A DNA stretch of 64,000 nt from Halolactibacillus alkaliphilus (GTDB lineage Bacteria > Bacillota > Bacilli > Bacillales > Amphibacillaceae), in the NCBI RefSeq assembly GCF_900115465.1, contig NZ_FOWN01000005.1, positions 69,615 to 133,614 on the forward strand, in the 5' to 3' direction. Below, piece by piece: positions 1 through 11,114 of this stretch. Every line of letters begins with the position of its first letter. Within the stretch, counting starts at the first letter, position 1. Both the position numbers and the translations under genes were made by a program. The notes under the pieces were generated by a model. It saw only the letters and a list, made by a program, of their open reading frames with translations, searched no databases and was not told the DNA's origin.

Positions 1-462
1 AAGTGTATGAATATGCACCCCATCAGTTAGTTCAGATAAATAAGGTGCATTAGTTGTGTGAATTTTATCAAGAAATTCTTTTACGTCGTGACGGTCTTTT
101 AACATTAATGTTGCCTCAAGGTCCCCGTATACCGGGTGTTCGATGACAACGTTTCTTACAATAACGCCTTGGTCTACCATCAAATATAATTCTTCTGCTG
201 TTTCATCAGGTGTGTGTTGACAAACAATCATCCGTTTAAATGTTTGATTATTTTGAGTATGTCTAAAGAGTAAATAACCTTGACTCGTGGCAATAATTTG
301 TTCCCCGGTTGCTTTTAATAATGAAATATCTTGTACAATGACTTGGCGACTGACGCCAGCTTTTTTAGCGAGGGCGTTACCTGTCAGAGGGTTAGACGCT
401 TGATTAAGTAATTGTAATAAAAGTTCGCGGCGCTCGCTCCCGGATAATTTTTTTTCTCCCAT
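1..462 (-). CDS. niaR: Transcriptional repressor NiaR (partial, C-terminus cut by window start)
   Basis: Niacin-responsive repressor of NAD synthesis and niacin uptake genes (YrxA family). Read from ATG at 462 leftwards, 154 codons are visible and the frame is still open at base 1; family members are about 170-180 residues, so only a short tail is missing. Residues about 5-65 form a winged helix-turn-helix (GNALAKKAGVSRQVIVQDIS). The rest is a 3H domain with the expected histidine-rich signatures EHPVYG and DGVHIHT, which bind metal and nicotinate in this family. The start has a good ribosome site (AAGGATGA). It is divergent from the safA-like gene, as in B. subtilis. Identity is confident from the domain pair and synteny. 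Confidence 0.9.
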   Translation of the reverse strand, partial: MGEKKLSGSERRELLLQLLNQASNPLTGNALAKKAGVSRQVIVQDISLLKATGEQIIATSQGYLLFRHTQNNQTFKRMIVCQHTPDETAEELYLMVDQGVIVRNVVIEHPVYGDLEATLMLKDRHDVKEFLDKIHTTNAPYLSELTDGVHIHTL

Positions 463-634
463 AATTGATCATCCTTCATTGTGTTTTTGTTGTTTGTTTC
501 TTTTAGTGTATGTGTTCAGCGTTGAAAATGCAATGATTTCTGTTAAACCAATAGGAGTTAATAATCTAATTATTATCACGTTTTTTTATATTTTTACCTT
601 CATATGCATAAGCTAGAGTTAAAGGAGGTAGCTA

Positions 635-1150
635 ATGATGCGAATTCATATTGTCCGACCGAAAGAAACGTTTGTGACGATTGCGAATAAATATCAGGTG
701 ACAATGGATGATTTACGCCAATTTAATCCAGATTTTATTCAACCAGATTGTTTAGTCGCAGGTATGAAAGTGTATATACCTAATTTGAAAAAAGTAACAG
801 AGACGTTTAGTGAAGAAATTGAGGAGGAAAATGAGATTAAAAGCAATGTGGACAAAAATAAGCAGGATAACTTCATGGGTTCACTTGAACTGAAACAATC
901 AATTGCTCATGTGAGTAGCGAGAAGCAACACGTATCATCTGATAATAAAGACTCACAAGAAGATGTGACAACAACGAGCGATGCTGCCATGAAAAAGGTA
1001 AAGCACTTGCCGACAAAGCAGCCAATAGAAAAGTACGGTAGCACACTATCAGGGGCTAAGAAAAAAAAATATCAACCTTGGCCACCAATTAAACGCCCTT
1101 TACATCATTCCTATCCATGTCCATATGGCTGTTGGCGTTGGTACCTATAA
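635..1150 (+). CDS. safA: LysM-containing spore coat morphogenetic protein, SafA-like
   Basis: Residues 1-50 form one LysM domain (starting IHIVRPKETFVTIANKYQV and ending GMKVYIPN), which binds peptidoglycan. The middle is a low-complexity charged linker. The C-terminus ends in a Cys/Trp/Tyr-rich tail (YPCPYGCWRWYL), typical of spore coat proteins that are cross-linked or crowded at the spore surface. SafA of B. subtilis sits beside niaR and directs inner coat assembly around the cortex; the same location here supports the name, although at 171 residues this protein is much shorter than B. subtilis SafA (about 387). The strong site AAAGGAGG precedes two adjacent ATGs at 635 and 638. Function is inferred from LysM plus synteny. 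Confidence 0.75.
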   Translation: MMRIHIVRPKETFVTIANKYQVTMDDLRQFNPDFIQPDCLVAGMKVYIPNLKKVTETFSEEIEEENEIKSNVDKNKQDNFMGSLELKQSIAHVSSEKQHVSSDNKDSQEDVTTTSDAAMKKVKHLPTKQPIEKYGSTLSGAKKKKYQPWPPIKRPLHHSYPCPYGCWRWYL

Positions 1151-1261
1151 GATAGTGACTAATGGATATTTAGGTGATTAAACTCATCGTGTGATTCGAT
1201 TGAAAATTTCATCTGTCTAAGCAATAATAGAGAGAGGTTGATTAAAAGGAGCGAAAAACAG

Positions 1262-2011
1262 ATGGAAAAAAAAGTAGAGTATTTAGTTTCGTGGTTACAA
1301 AAAAAGGTGAAAGAAGCAAATGTTAAGGGGTTAGTTGTTGGTATTAGTGGTGGAATTGATTCCGCTGTCGTCGCACATCTAATTAAACGTGCAGTGCCTG
1401 AAAATAGTTTAGGTGTAATGTTACCGTGTAAGAGTCATCCTGGTGATTTTGATGATGCGATGCGTGTGGTTGAGTCAGCTGATTTAAAGGCGATGACGGT
1501 TGACTTGACAGATACACACAATACCCTCTTCGGAACGATCACTCATGTATTGGATGAAGAAAAAATGCATAATAAAGCCAATGATCAGTTAGCGGATGCC
1601 AATCTACGTGCGCGGTTACGCATGAGCACACTGTATACGATTGCTACGAATCACCAGTACCTCGTTGTTGGTACCGATAATAAAGCAGAGTGGCATACAG
1701 GCTACTTCACAAAATATGGTGATGGTGGTGTTGATTTGGCACCACTTGTTCATTTGACCAAGGGTGAAGTTAGAGAGATGGCTAAATACTTAGGGGTACC
1801 GAAAGAAGTGATAGAAAAAAAACCGAGTGCAGGGCTTTGGGAAGGGCAAACTGATGAGAATGAAATGGGCACAACATACGATATGATTGATCGTTATTTA
1901 AAAGGAGAGACGATTCCAGAAAAAGATAAAGCAACCATTGAGCAGCTCCATGCCAGGTCACACCATAAGCGTGATGGTATTGCATTCCCAAAAGCATATG
2001 AAGACATGTAA
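1262..2011 (+). CDS. nadE: NH3-dependent NAD(+) synthetase
   Basis: Converts nicotinic acid adenine dinucleotide plus ammonia to NAD with ATP, the last step of NAD synthesis. The P-loop-like pyrophosphatase motif GISGGIDSAVVA lies near residue 30, and the synthetase signatures GTDNKAEWHTGYFTKYGDGG and SAGLWEGQTDENEMG follow. It has no N-terminal glutaminase domain, so it is the ammonia-dependent form (249 residues, normal length). The ATG at 1262 is chosen because AAAAGGAG at 1245-1252 precedes it; an in-frame TTG at 1238 lies upstream of that site. It sits two genes from niaR, a setting unlike B. subtilis, where nadE is elsewhere. Confidence 0.93.
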   Translation: MEKKVEYLVSWLQKKVKEANVKGLVVGISGGIDSAVVAHLIKRAVPENSLGVMLPCKSHPGDFDDAMRVVESADLKAMTVDLTDTHNTLFGTITHVLDEEKMHNKANDQLADANLRARLRMSTLYTIATNHQYLVVGTDNKAEWHTGYFTKYGDGGVDLAPLVHLTKGEVREMAKYLGVPKEVIEKKPSAGLWEGQTDENEMGTTYDMIDRYLKGETIPEKDKATIEQLHARSHHKRDGIAFPKAYEDM

Positions 2012-2142
2012 ACCGAGTAGTGTACTTTAGAATGAGGCTTAACGTGTGCATAATAAAAAGTTTATGATATTATTTTTGGAGAAGGTACGGTTTTAAATTA
2101 AGGTAGAATGATTTTTCGTTAGACTGTTGCTTGATAATGCAT

Positions 2143-2183
2143 AACCTAGCAGGACTCTCGTACGGGACTTGCTAGGTTTTTTT
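2143..2183 (+). terminator. Rho-independent terminator after nadE
   Basis: Nine-base stem AACCTAGCA / TGCTAGGTT followed by a run of T. It closes the safA-nadE side. The rest of the 356-base gap 2012-2367 is AT-rich; I see only a TATAAT at 2302-2307 that may serve ruvA, without a convincing -35. Confidence 0.8.
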
Positions 2184-2367
2184 GGTGTAAAAAGAAGAGG
2201 TCATATTAAAAAACAAAAAAATCTTAAATAAATAGAGACATAATGTCACGTTATTTGTTTAAAAAGTCTTAAAAGCTAAACAAAAGTCGGTTAAGAAATG
2301 TTATAATGATGTATTGTATGCACGTGGCATTACTACGATAAGTTGCAAGAGCGGATGGAGTGACAAT

Positions 2368-2964
2368 ATGTTTGATTATATAAAAGGAACACTGGTTGAA
2401 ATGACAGACATCTCTGCTGTTATTGATATAAACGGTATAGGCTATGATATTATTTGTGCTAATCCATTTGATTTTGAACGACATGTTGGAGATGTCGTTA
2501 AGATTTATACGCATTTTCATGTAAGGGAAGACGCTCACATATTATATGGTTTTAAAACAAGGGAAGAAAAAACACTGTTTAGAAAAGTCTTAAATGTTTC
2601 GGGTATTGGACCAAAAGGCGCGTTATCAATTGTTGGACAAGGTGAAGTAGATATATTTGTTCAAGCAATCGAAGAGGAAAACGAGAAATACTTAACTAGT
2701 TTTCCTGGTGTTGGCAAGAAAACAGCCCGTCAGATGATTCTAGATTTAAAAGGTAAATTACCGTTTATAGTGACTGAAAAAATCCAGTTGGCAGAAGAGG
2801 TTGAAAGCAATGATCCTAGTGCGTTAGCTGAAGCGAAAGAAGCTCTAAAATCTTTAGGTTATAAAGACCGGGAAATTAAAGCAATTGAACCACAATTAAA
2901 GCAAGCCAAAGAACAAACGACAGATGCATTAATCCGTAAAGGACTTATGTTATTGATGCAGTAA
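2368..2964 (+). CDS. ruvA: Holliday junction branch migration protein RuvA
   Basis: DNA-binding subunit of the RuvAB motor; a tetramer holds the four-way junction while RuvB hexamers pump DNA. The N-terminal OB fold starts [11 protein letters not shown], tandem helix-hairpin-helix motifs follow ([13 protein letters not shown] near residue 75 and [16 protein letters not shown] near 110), and a C-terminal RuvB-contact helix bundle ends the protein. The 198-residue length is normal. ATG at 2368 is preferred over the upstream in-frame start at 2314, because homologues begin with this MFDYI and GGATGGAGTGA precedes it. It is followed by ruvB after 13 bases, one operon. BofC, which precedes ruvA in B. 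subtilis, is absent. Confidence 0.95.
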   Translation: MFDYIKGTLVEMTDISAVIDINGIGYDIICANPFDFERHVGDVVKIYTHFHVREDAHILYGFKTREEKTLFRKVLNVSGIGPKGALSIVGQGEVDIFVQAIEEENEKYLTSFPGVGKKTARQMILDLKGKLPFIVTEKIQLAEEVESNDPSALAEAKEALKSLGYKDREIKAIEPQLKQAKEQTTDALIRKGLMLLMQ

Positions 2965-2977
2965 AGGGGGAGTTGAC

Positions 2978-3988
2978 TTGGAGGAACGAATGATTCAAGG
3001 TGTACCTTTAGAGGGTGAGGAAGAAGAACTCAGCCTGAGACCACAGGCACTTAGTCACTACATTGGGCAGACAAAAGCGAAAGAGAATTTGGCGATTTTT
3101 ATTAAAGCGGCTAAAATGCGTGAAGAACCGCTTGATCATGTCTTGCTTTACGGTCCACCAGGTCTTGGGAAAACAACACTTGCGCATATTATCGCAAACG
3201 AAATGGGTGTGGCATTTCGAACGACTTCTGGTCCTGCTATTGAAAAAGCAGGTGACTTGGCTGCTATTTTATCGTCACTGGAGGCTGGAGATGTACTATT
3301 TATCGATGAAATCCATCGTCTCCCTCGAGCTGTGGAAGAGATATTGTATCCAGCAATGGAAGATTTCTGTCTAGATATCGTCATTGGTACCGGATCAACA
3401 GCACGTTCTGTGCGCCTTGATTTGCCTCCTTTCACGTTGGTTGGTGCAACCACAAGAGCGGGACTGTTAACGGCACCTCTTAGAGACCGATTTGGTGTGC
3501 TAAGTCGATTAGAGTATTATGATGCTGCTGCGTTAACAGAGATTATTATTCGAAGTGCAGACGTTTTTCGCGTCGGAATTAATACCCAAGCTGCGATTGA
3601 GATTGCTAAACGCTCAAGAGGCACACCAAGAATAGCCAATCGATTACTCAAACGTGTACGTGATATTTCACAGGTTAGAGGCGAAACAGAAATTAGTAAG
3701 GTGACAACTGAGCTAGCACTTGATATGTTGCAAGTTGATAAGATCGGACTTGACCATATTGATCATAAATTACTACTGGCTATCTTAGATCAATTTGGTG
3801 GTGGTCCTGTTGGACTTGATACACTTTCAGCAACAATAGGTGAGGAATCACAGACGATTGAAGATGTTTATGAACCTTTCCTACTTCAAAAAGGCTTTAT
3901 TCAACGGACGCCTAGAGGACGTGTGGCAACCGATCAAACGTATAAACATTTTAAACGTCCATTGCCAGGAAACGAACAGATACGTTAA
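2978..3988 (+). CDS. ruvB: Holliday junction ATPase RuvB
   Basis: AAA+ motor of RuvAB branch migration. Walker [10 protein letters not shown] (near residue 60), Walker [10 protein letters not shown], sensor [12 protein letters not shown] and the arginine-finger region APLRDRFG are all present, followed by a winged-helix C-terminal domain ([11 protein letters not shown]). 336 residues is full length. The TTG start at 2978 gives MEERM, matching the usual MDER beginning, and AAAGGGGGAG lies six to seven bases upstream; an ATG four codons later is less well placed. Part of ruvA-ruvB-queA-tgt-yajC. Confidence 0.95.
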   Translation: MEERMIQGVPLEGEEEELSLRPQALSHYIGQTKAKENLAIFIKAAKMREEPLDHVLLYGPPGLGKTTLAHIIANEMGVAFRTTSGPAIEKAGDLAAILSSLEAGDVLFIDEIHRLPRAVEEILYPAMEDFCLDIVIGTGSTARSVRLDLPPFTLVGATTRAGLLTAPLRDRFGVLSRLEYYDAAALTEIIIRSADVFRVGINTQAAIEIAKRSRGTPRIANRLLKRVRDISQVRGETEISKVTTELALDMLQVDKIGLDHIDHKLLLAILDQFGGGPVGLDTLSATIGEESQTIEDVYEPFLLQKGFIQRTPRGRVATDQTYKHFKRPLPGNEQIR

Positions 3989-4023
3989 ATTAAGCATAAG
4001 TAAATGTTAAAGAGGTGATTCTA

Positions 4024-6209
<2,186 letters not shown>

Positions 6210-6231
6210 GTAAGAGAAGGGAGGAAAAATT

Positions 6232-6513
6232 ATGAATGATATTTTACAAATGTTAGCTGGCCTTTCACCAATACTAATCATGGTAGTTGTTTTTTACTTC
6301 TTCTTGATTCGTCCACAACAAAAGCGTCAGAAACAAGTAAATCAAATGCAGCAAAATTTAGCTAAAGGTGATCAAGTTGTTACCATTGGTGGCCTTCATG
6401 GCGTTGTTGATGCGATTGATGAAAATGTTGTAGTGATTAAAGTAAATGAAAGTCAAAAACTTCGCTTTGATCGTTCAGCTATCCGCTCAGTTGTACAGCA
6501 AGAACAAGCATAA
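6232..6513 (+). CDS. yajC: Preprotein translocase accessory subunit YajC
   Basis: Small membrane protein (93 residues) that associates with SecDF and the SecYEG/YidC holotranslocon. One N-terminal membrane segment (about residues 7-24) is followed by the family mark FFLIRPQQKRQKQ and a cytosolic domain with the signature KGDQVVTIGGLHGVV. GGGAGG lies just upstream of ATG 6232. It ends the ruvA-yajC operon, closed by a terminator. SecDF is encoded further downstream in this window. Confidence 0.94.
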   Translation: MNDILQMLAGLSPILIMVVVFYFFLIRPQQKRQKQVNQMQQNLAKGDQVVTIGGLHGVVDAIDENVVVIKVNESQKLRFDRSAIRSVVQQEQA

Positions 6514-6518
6514 TCATT

Positions 6519-6552
6519 AACCCTAACACATGAAGTTGTGTTAGGGTTTTTT
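6519..6552 (+). terminator. Rho-independent terminator after yajC
   Basis: Twelve-base perfect stem AACCCTAACACA / TGTGTTAGGGTT around a six-base loop, followed by a T run. Ends the ruvAB-queA-tgt-yajC operon. Confidence 0.9.
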
Positions 6553-6663
6553 AAAAGTTTGTTAGTATCGTGATGTATATTTTTTAGATGGTATCATAGT
6601 TAAGCGGAGTTAATACTGAACGAAATCAACCAGTATGGTAGTTCTTAACCACAAACATGAACC

Positions 6664-6717
6664 TTTTGTGAACAAGTTAAAAAACTTGTTTACTGTTTCA
6701 CAAATTAGTAATACAAT
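6664..6717 (+). promoter_or_regulatory. Promoter with doubled Rex-like operator
   Basis: Two half-perfect copies of the Rex consensus TTGTGAA-N4-TTCACAA lie in mirror orientation. The left one is TTGTGAA CAAG TTAAAAA at 6666-6683. The right one is TTGTTTA CTGT TTCACAA at 6686-6703. Each has one exact half-site and two mismatches in the other half, and the copies start 20 bases apart. The right copy covers a possible -35 (TTGTTT, 6686-6691), with -10 candidates TAATAC (6709) or TACAAT (6712). The inner AACAAGTT/AACTTGTT also makes a hairpin, so a purely structural role is possible. Rex control is inferred. Confidence 0.5.
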
Positions 6718-6727
6718 TAAACGGATT

Positions 6728-6743
6728 ATGGAAACGTTTGAAA
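6728..6743 (+). promoter_or_regulatory. cre-like site (CcpA)
   Basis: ATGGAAACGTTTGAAA matches the catabolite responsive element pattern WTGNAANCGNWNNCWW with one mismatch. It lies just downstream of the putative -10, where CcpA would block transcription. Short motif, moderate support only. Confidence 0.35.
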
Positions 6744-6761
6744 ATGAGAGGGGAAAAAACT

Positions 6762-8300
6762 ATGGAGCAACTATTACAACAAGTAGAGAGTTTACAACTA
6801 CTTAATCACTTTTTATTATCGTTGTTTATCATTATTCCAATGGTGCTGATTTCCAGGACCGTGGTAGCTGGAACGAGGTATTCACCGATTTTAATTATTG
6901 TTATTTTTGGATTGACAATGGGTTTTATTCTCGTATCTAGTGGAGTAGCAGAGCCGGGATTAGCGCAATTCCCTGTTGTTGAACTTATTTCAAAAACAAC
7001 AAGTATTGCACTTATTGTAACATTCTTTGTTGGTGGGCAAGAAATTAGAAAGATCTTTGGTAATAAAGAAGGAGCAACAAAAGATTTATTGATACATAAT
7101 GAAGATGAGGCAGTACTTGGAACAACACGCACGCAAATGGTCCTTATTGTTCGTTCATTCTTTTTATTAATTGGTATTGAAGCATTAAGTCGTGTTATTT
7201 TAGGTTTGAATAGTAGTCCGTTATCAAGTTACTATCCGATTATGGCTTATTTAGGTTTAGTTGGTTCAATCATTCTGATTGATAGTAAAGCTAAAATTTT
7301 AGAAAAGCCATTGTACATTCGAAAAGGTGTGCTTGAAATTATCGTCATTACAGGTATATTAATATTAGCATTTCACCTTGCTGCTTTTGTGAATCAGATT
7401 GTCGCATTACCATCCATTTTCTTCGCGATGGTTATTGCAACAGCACTCGGTATGATTTACTACAACTATGTTTTTGGTCCAACAATTAAAGCGTTACTAT
7501 TTGCCGGTATTCCAGTAGTACTAGCGGGTAACTTTACAGTTGGTGGTTCACGTATTATTGAAGTATTTGATATGGAAGGTGCGGCTAGTGTCCTAGGGTA
7601 TGGATTCTTTGGTCAAATATTCTGGATGTTTGGTGGTATGGCGCTATTGATGTACTTTGGAAAAACACAAGCGGTTAGAAACCTCGCACCAGGTATGGCC
7701 GGTGCTTTATCACACACGGGATTAACAGGAGCTTGTACAGCAGGTGATTTAGGTAAACGTGCAGCTAATCGCGCGCCTATGTTAGTTAATATTCCCTTCG
7801 CTATGCATATTTTTGTCTTTTCGATTTTAGCTATGAGTTCGGATAGAGGTTCACTCTTAATGATTCCAGCAATTATAATGTCTGGTATTGGTTTTGTCTT
7901 GCTCATTCTAGGACTGAAAAATATTAAGAAACCAGACAATGACGATAAGGGCGAAATGACGGCGCTCTTACAATTCGGTTTTGGCTGGCAGCTTATTGCT
8001 ATTTTCGGCGGGTTGATTTTATTGAGTTTCAGTTCAATGGGTCTAGACTTTGGAGCAATGGCTAAAGCAAGTGCTATTTCTCACTTCGGCTTGTTTGCAG
8101 CTATTCAAGAAGGGATGTTTGGTGCTGAAGCAGCAGGGTTAATTACTTTTACGTTCTCTATGACATTCCTTGTACACCCATTTGTCTTCTTTATGTTTGG
8201 TAAGGCCATGGAGAATAATGAGGAGATGCCAAAATTGCCGGTATATATCTTAAGTGTTATCGGTTTTGTTGGTATTATTAGTTCAGTTATATTCTTGTAA
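6762..8300 (+). CDS. Multi-pass membrane protein of unknown function, transporter-like
   Basis: I do not recognise the family. The protein has 512 residues, with a dozen or more hydrophobic segments spread along its length and only short polar loops. The longest polar stretch is about residues 100-120 (after GGQEIRKIFGNKEG). Glycine-rich membrane segments such as FAGIPVVLAGNFTVGGSR, and a conserved-looking polar stretch GALSHTGLTGACTAGDLGK, would suit an ion- or solute-binding path, so a secondary transporter or antiporter is plausible. ATG 6762 is preferred over 6738 because GAGAGGGG precedes it. It is a single-gene unit between two terminators, behind Rex- and cre-like sites, which hints at control by redox and carbon state. 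Confidence 0.7.
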   Translation: MEQLLQQVESLQLLNHFLLSLFIIIPMVLISRTVVAGTRYSPILIIVIFGLTMGFILVSSGVAEPGLAQFPVVELISKTTSIALIVTFFVGGQEIRKIFGNKEGATKDLLIHNEDEAVLGTTRTQMVLIVRSFFLLIGIEALSRVILGLNSSPLSSYYPIMAYLGLVGSIILIDSKAKILEKPLYIRKGVLEIIVITGILILAFHLAAFVNQIVALPSIFFAMVIATALGMIYYNYVFGPTIKALLFAGIPVVLAGNFTVGGSRIIEVFDMEGAASVLGYGFFGQIFWMFGGMALLMYFGKTQAVRNLAPGMAGALSHTGLTGACTAGDLGKRAANRAPMLVNIPFAMHIFVFSILAMSSDRGSLLMIPAIIMSGIGFVLLILGLKNIKKPDNDDKGEMTALLQFGFGWQLIAIFGGLILLSFSSMGLDFGAMAKASAISHFGLFAAIQEGMFGAEAAGLITFTFSMTFLVHPFVFFMFGKAMENNEEMPKLPVYILSVIGFVGIISSVIFL

Positions 8301-8346
8301 TCTGTGTATGAACTATTAATAAATTAAGATAAAAGTTGTCCGCTAT

Positions 8347-8396
8347 AAAAGCTATGGTTATTGAGTAGATATGACTCAATAATTATAGCTTTTTTC
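8347..8396 (+). terminator. Rho-independent terminator
   Basis: Long stem AAGCTAT..TTATTGAGT / ACTCAATAA..ATAGCTT followed by six T. Separates the unknown membrane protein from the DUF421 gene. Confidence 0.85.
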
Positions 8397-8467
8397 ATTT
8401 TTTACAGTACATAAAATAAACACTTGCGACTCATGATAATCATAATTATGAGTGGAGGTAATAAATC

Positions 8468-9112
8468 ATGGTAGTCTTAACGATAATTTCTTATCTATCA
8501 ATGGTCATTGTGTTTCGTTTAATGGGAAAAAGAGAAGTTGGAGAACTTAGCATATTTGATGTCGTTATATTTATGATGATTGCTGAGCTAGGAGCAAATT
8601 TAATTGAAGACCCATCCTTATCATTTACCGATATTTATATTCCTATAGGTATCTTAGTGGTTTGCCAACGATTCAGTGCCACTCTGGCTTTAAAAATACC
8701 ATATATTCGTCAGTTTTTTGACGGAGAAGCAGTTATAATTTATCGAGAAGGGAAATTTAACCTTCAGGCGATGCGTAAGGAACGATACAGTTTAACAGAT
8801 TTTATCCAACAGCTGCATGATAAAGATATAAGGGGTATTCAAGAACTTGATTATGCTCTTTTGGAATCATCGGGAAAGTTAACGGCCTTTAAAAAGACAG
8901 GCAGTGAAGGGCATGGTGTAGTGTATGACGTCATCCTATATGGCAAAATTCAAAAGCAAACATTGCGTCAGTCAGGGTTAACAGAACAAGCGTTGTGGGA
9001 TTACTTAAAACTTGCTCGTGTTGATGCAATGACTCATGTATTATACTTGAGTGTCGATCAACATGACACCTGGTTTTTAAAGAAAGATACCGATATTTTT
9101 ACTGTTTCGTAA
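8468..9112 (+). CDS. DUF421 membrane protein (YetF/YrbG family)
   Basis: YetF-type protein of 214 residues. Two or three membrane segments lie in the first 80 residues and include the family mark FRLMGKREVGELSIFDVVIF. A cytosolic DUF421 domain follows, with FFDGEAVIIYREGKFN and the conserved block that runs from MRKERYSLTDF to GIQELDYALLESSGKL. Biochemical function is not established for most members; YetF-type proteins have been tied to spore or membrane roles. B. subtilis yrbG occupies the same place, between yajC and spoVB. GTGGAGGT precedes ATG 8468. It is convergent with spoVB and the two genes overlap by 14 bases. Confidence 0.85.
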   Translation: MVVLTIISYLSMVIVFRLMGKREVGELSIFDVVIFMMIAELGANLIEDPSLSFTDIYIPIGILVVCQRFSATLALKIPYIRQFFDGEAVIIYREGKFNLQAMRKERYSLTDFIQQLHDKDIRGIQELDYALLESSGKLTAFKKTGSEGHGVVYDVILYGKIQKQTLRQSGLTEQALWDYLKLARVDAMTHVLYLSVDQHDTWFLKKDTDIFTVS

Positions 9113-10625
9113 TGAAGGTTATCCATTCAGATTTAGGAATAAGCCCAATTAACAACACAAGAGCTATATAGTTAATAGTCAATAAAATAAGACCTGCAAT
9201 TTCGTGTAAAAATAAAGCATTGAACATCTCTAACAAATATTTGGTGCCGATTGTTAAGAAAAAAAAGCATAAAAACAAACCGATTAATTGCATGATAAAT
9301 GATTGAGTGATGCAATAGCCTGTTGTTTTAGTAACACTCCTATAATGGAGCCATGTTGACGCTATAGAGAGTATTGAGAAAGCGATAATAATCCCAAGAG
9401 TAGGTTTAAGAATTCTCATAAAAAGAGTTAATGCAGCAATTTTAATAAAAAAACTTATGAGACTATTGATCATAGCCTTATCTGTATTGTCGCTTGCTTG
9501 TAGGACAGCGTGGAGAGGGAAATGCAAGTAAGTAAATATATAACAAGGTGCCATAAGCTTAATAGTCGTTAGTCCCTCTTTTGTGTCGTAAAATAAATGT
9601 AGCAAAGTGTGTGGGAATACCATCAAGATTACAGTGAAATATATCCCAATCATCATTGAGTAACGGATGACTTGATGAATCCGGTAATGGATAAGGCGGT
9701 GATTTTTCTTTTCAATCGCATCTGTTACACTAGGGATCGTTGCGGTGGCAATTGCTTGCGTAATAAAAATAGGAAAGCTTAGGAGAGGGAATATATACCC
9801 TGTTAATAGGCCATAGGCTCTTGTCGCACCAGTAATACTTAAACCACTTAAAACAAAATGGTGATGAATGATCAGAGGTTCTAAAAAATGACCGAAACTA
9901 TGAACAAGTCTCATACCAGTAGTTGGTAGTGCAATAGAAAACAGCTGTTTCATTAGATTGTTGGCTTTTAATTTAGTGACGGTTTGGGGCAATGAGGTTC
10001 TAAGGTATGTCACTGCTAAAAAAACTAATCCGACACATTCGCTATAGACGCTTTGCCATAATAATTTTTCTGTTAGCATGGCAACGGTGTCGTTCGAATA
10101 GTCCTTCATACCGTACATAAGAAGTGCTAATCGGGTAACTTGTTCAAGTAATTGAGAAACTCCTTGAGGTTTCATATTATGTAGTCCTTGAAAGAATCCT
10201 TTTAAAATACTCGAGACAGTCGCAAGTGGAATGAGACATAGGAGCGGTGTAAGGGCAAGTTTAACGCGACGGTCGGAGAAGAGTTGGATGAGTAACGTAT
10301 CTTTAATTATATAAAGGCAACTACTTGTGGCGAGACTAATAGCCAATCCTGTAGCTATACTTAGATACAAAACCCGTCGAACAGTTACAAAGTCTTTATT
10401 GGCACAATATTTACTTACGCGTTGACTTACAGCTACAGGTAAACCAAATTGGGTAAAAGTAAAAATAAAAAAGAAGGTAGGTAAAATGAGGTGGTAAAGA
10501 CCTATAGCTTCTTCTCCTACCGCTCTAATCATCACTAAACGAAGAAAAAAGCCTAATACCCTTACCGCTAATCCCGTCATTACTAAGGTTAGTGTACCTT
10601 CTATAAATGACTGTGGTTTAGACAT
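9099..10625 (-). CDS. spoVB: Stage V sporulation protein B (MATE/MurJ-like lipid flippase family)
   Basis: Polysaccharide-biosynthesis/MVF-type transporter with about 14 membrane segments over 508 residues. In B. subtilis SpoVB is needed for spore cortex peptidoglycan, presumably by moving a lipid-linked precursor. The N-terminus MSKPQSFIEGTLTLVMTGLAVRVLG and the GEEAIGLYHLILPTFF block fit this family. ATG at 10625 is chosen because AAAGGTGGG precedes it; an ATG at 10667 lies upstream of that site. Same neighbourhood as in B. subtilis (yrbG, comN, secDF). No other sporulation gene is in the unit. Confidence 0.9.
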   Translation of the reverse strand: MSKPQSFIEGTLTLVMTGLAVRVLGFFLRLVMIRAVGEEAIGLYHLILPTFFFIFTFTQFGLPVAVSQRVSKYCANKDFVTVRRVLYLSIATGLAISLATSSCLYIIKDTLLIQLFSDRRVKLALTPLLCLIPLATVSSILKGFFQGLHNMKPQGVSQLLEQVTRLALLMYGMKDYSNDTVAMLTEKLLWQSVYSECVGLVFLAVTYLRTSLPQTVTKLKANNLMKQLFSIALPTTGMRLVHSFGHFLEPLIIHHHFVLSGLSITGATRAYGLLTGYIFPLLSFPIFITQAIATATIPSVTDAIEKKNHRLIHYRIHQVIRYSMMIGIYFTVILMVFPHTLLHLFYDTKEGLTTIKLMAPCYIFTYLHFPLHAVLQASDNTDKAMINSLISFFIKIAALTLFMRILKPTLGIIIAFSILSIASTWLHYRSVTKTTGYCITQSFIMQLIGLFLCFFFLTIGTKYLLEMFNALFLHEIAGLILLTINYIALVLLIGLIPKSEWITFITKQ

Positions 10626-10762
10626 TTTTAAATCCCACCTTTCCAAAATATGATTCTTCCGATACAATAGATGTGTTATACTTTTATACGCTAGTAAAAT
10701 GAATTTACAACTACGTTTGATTGATACAGATGACCCACCTTAAGATGAGAGGAGGAAACCGT

Positions 10763-11044
10763 ATGAACAGTCAATTAATATCAGAATGGAAACCGCAACT
10801 AGGCCGTGTTATTGATAGTAAGGTAAATGAATTGATCTACCTTGGATATAACGAAGCCACAAGCGAACGTGTCTGGCAGTGTTTACTTAAAAAAGTTTGG
10901 AAAAAAGATGGCGCAATGCCGCTACACCAAATAGTTGAAGATATTCTTCATTTAAAACCGCACATTTTTATGAGTTATATGACCCAATTAGCCTATCAAT
11001 CCGATGATCTAGAGGGAGCAATTGCGGGTGTATTATCAGATTAG
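10763..11044 (+). CDS. comN: Post-transcriptional regulator ComN
   Basis: Small basic/acidic helical protein (93 residues) of the ComN/YrzD family. In B. subtilis ComN localises to division sites and poles with DivIVA/MinJ and promotes accumulation of comE mRNA. Features seen: the N-terminal block VIDSKVNELIYLGYNEATSERVW and the C-terminal LKPHIFMSYMTQLAYQSDDLEGAI. ATG 10763 follows GAGAGGAGG; a farther upstream start at 10721 has no ribosome site. It sits between spoVB (divergent) and secDF. Its target operon comEA-EB-EC is also in this window, at 54117-57544. Confidence 0.85.
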   Translation: MNSQLISEWKPQLGRVIDSKVNELIYLGYNEATSERVWQCLLKKVWKKDGAMPLHQIVEDILHLKPHIFMSYMTQLAYQSDDLEGAIAGVLSD

Positions 11045-11114
11045 ACGCATGATTAAATAATCAAACAACAAAGAGAAACAATTAGAATTACAGAGATGAG
11101 AGGAAAAGATACAT

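Noticed and set aside
1782..2051. Minus-strand frame overlapping the end of nadE
   Set aside because: Shadow of the nadE coding sequence; composition and lack of a start site argue against a gene.
2012..2142. Small RNA before the terminator at 2143
   Set aside because: AT-rich stretch with possible -10 words but no convincing promoter or fold of its own; more simply the 3' region of nadE.
4015..4023. GTG start for queA at 4015
   Set aside because: The GTG is part of the ribosome binding sequence AGAGGTGATT; homologues start at the TTG at 4024.
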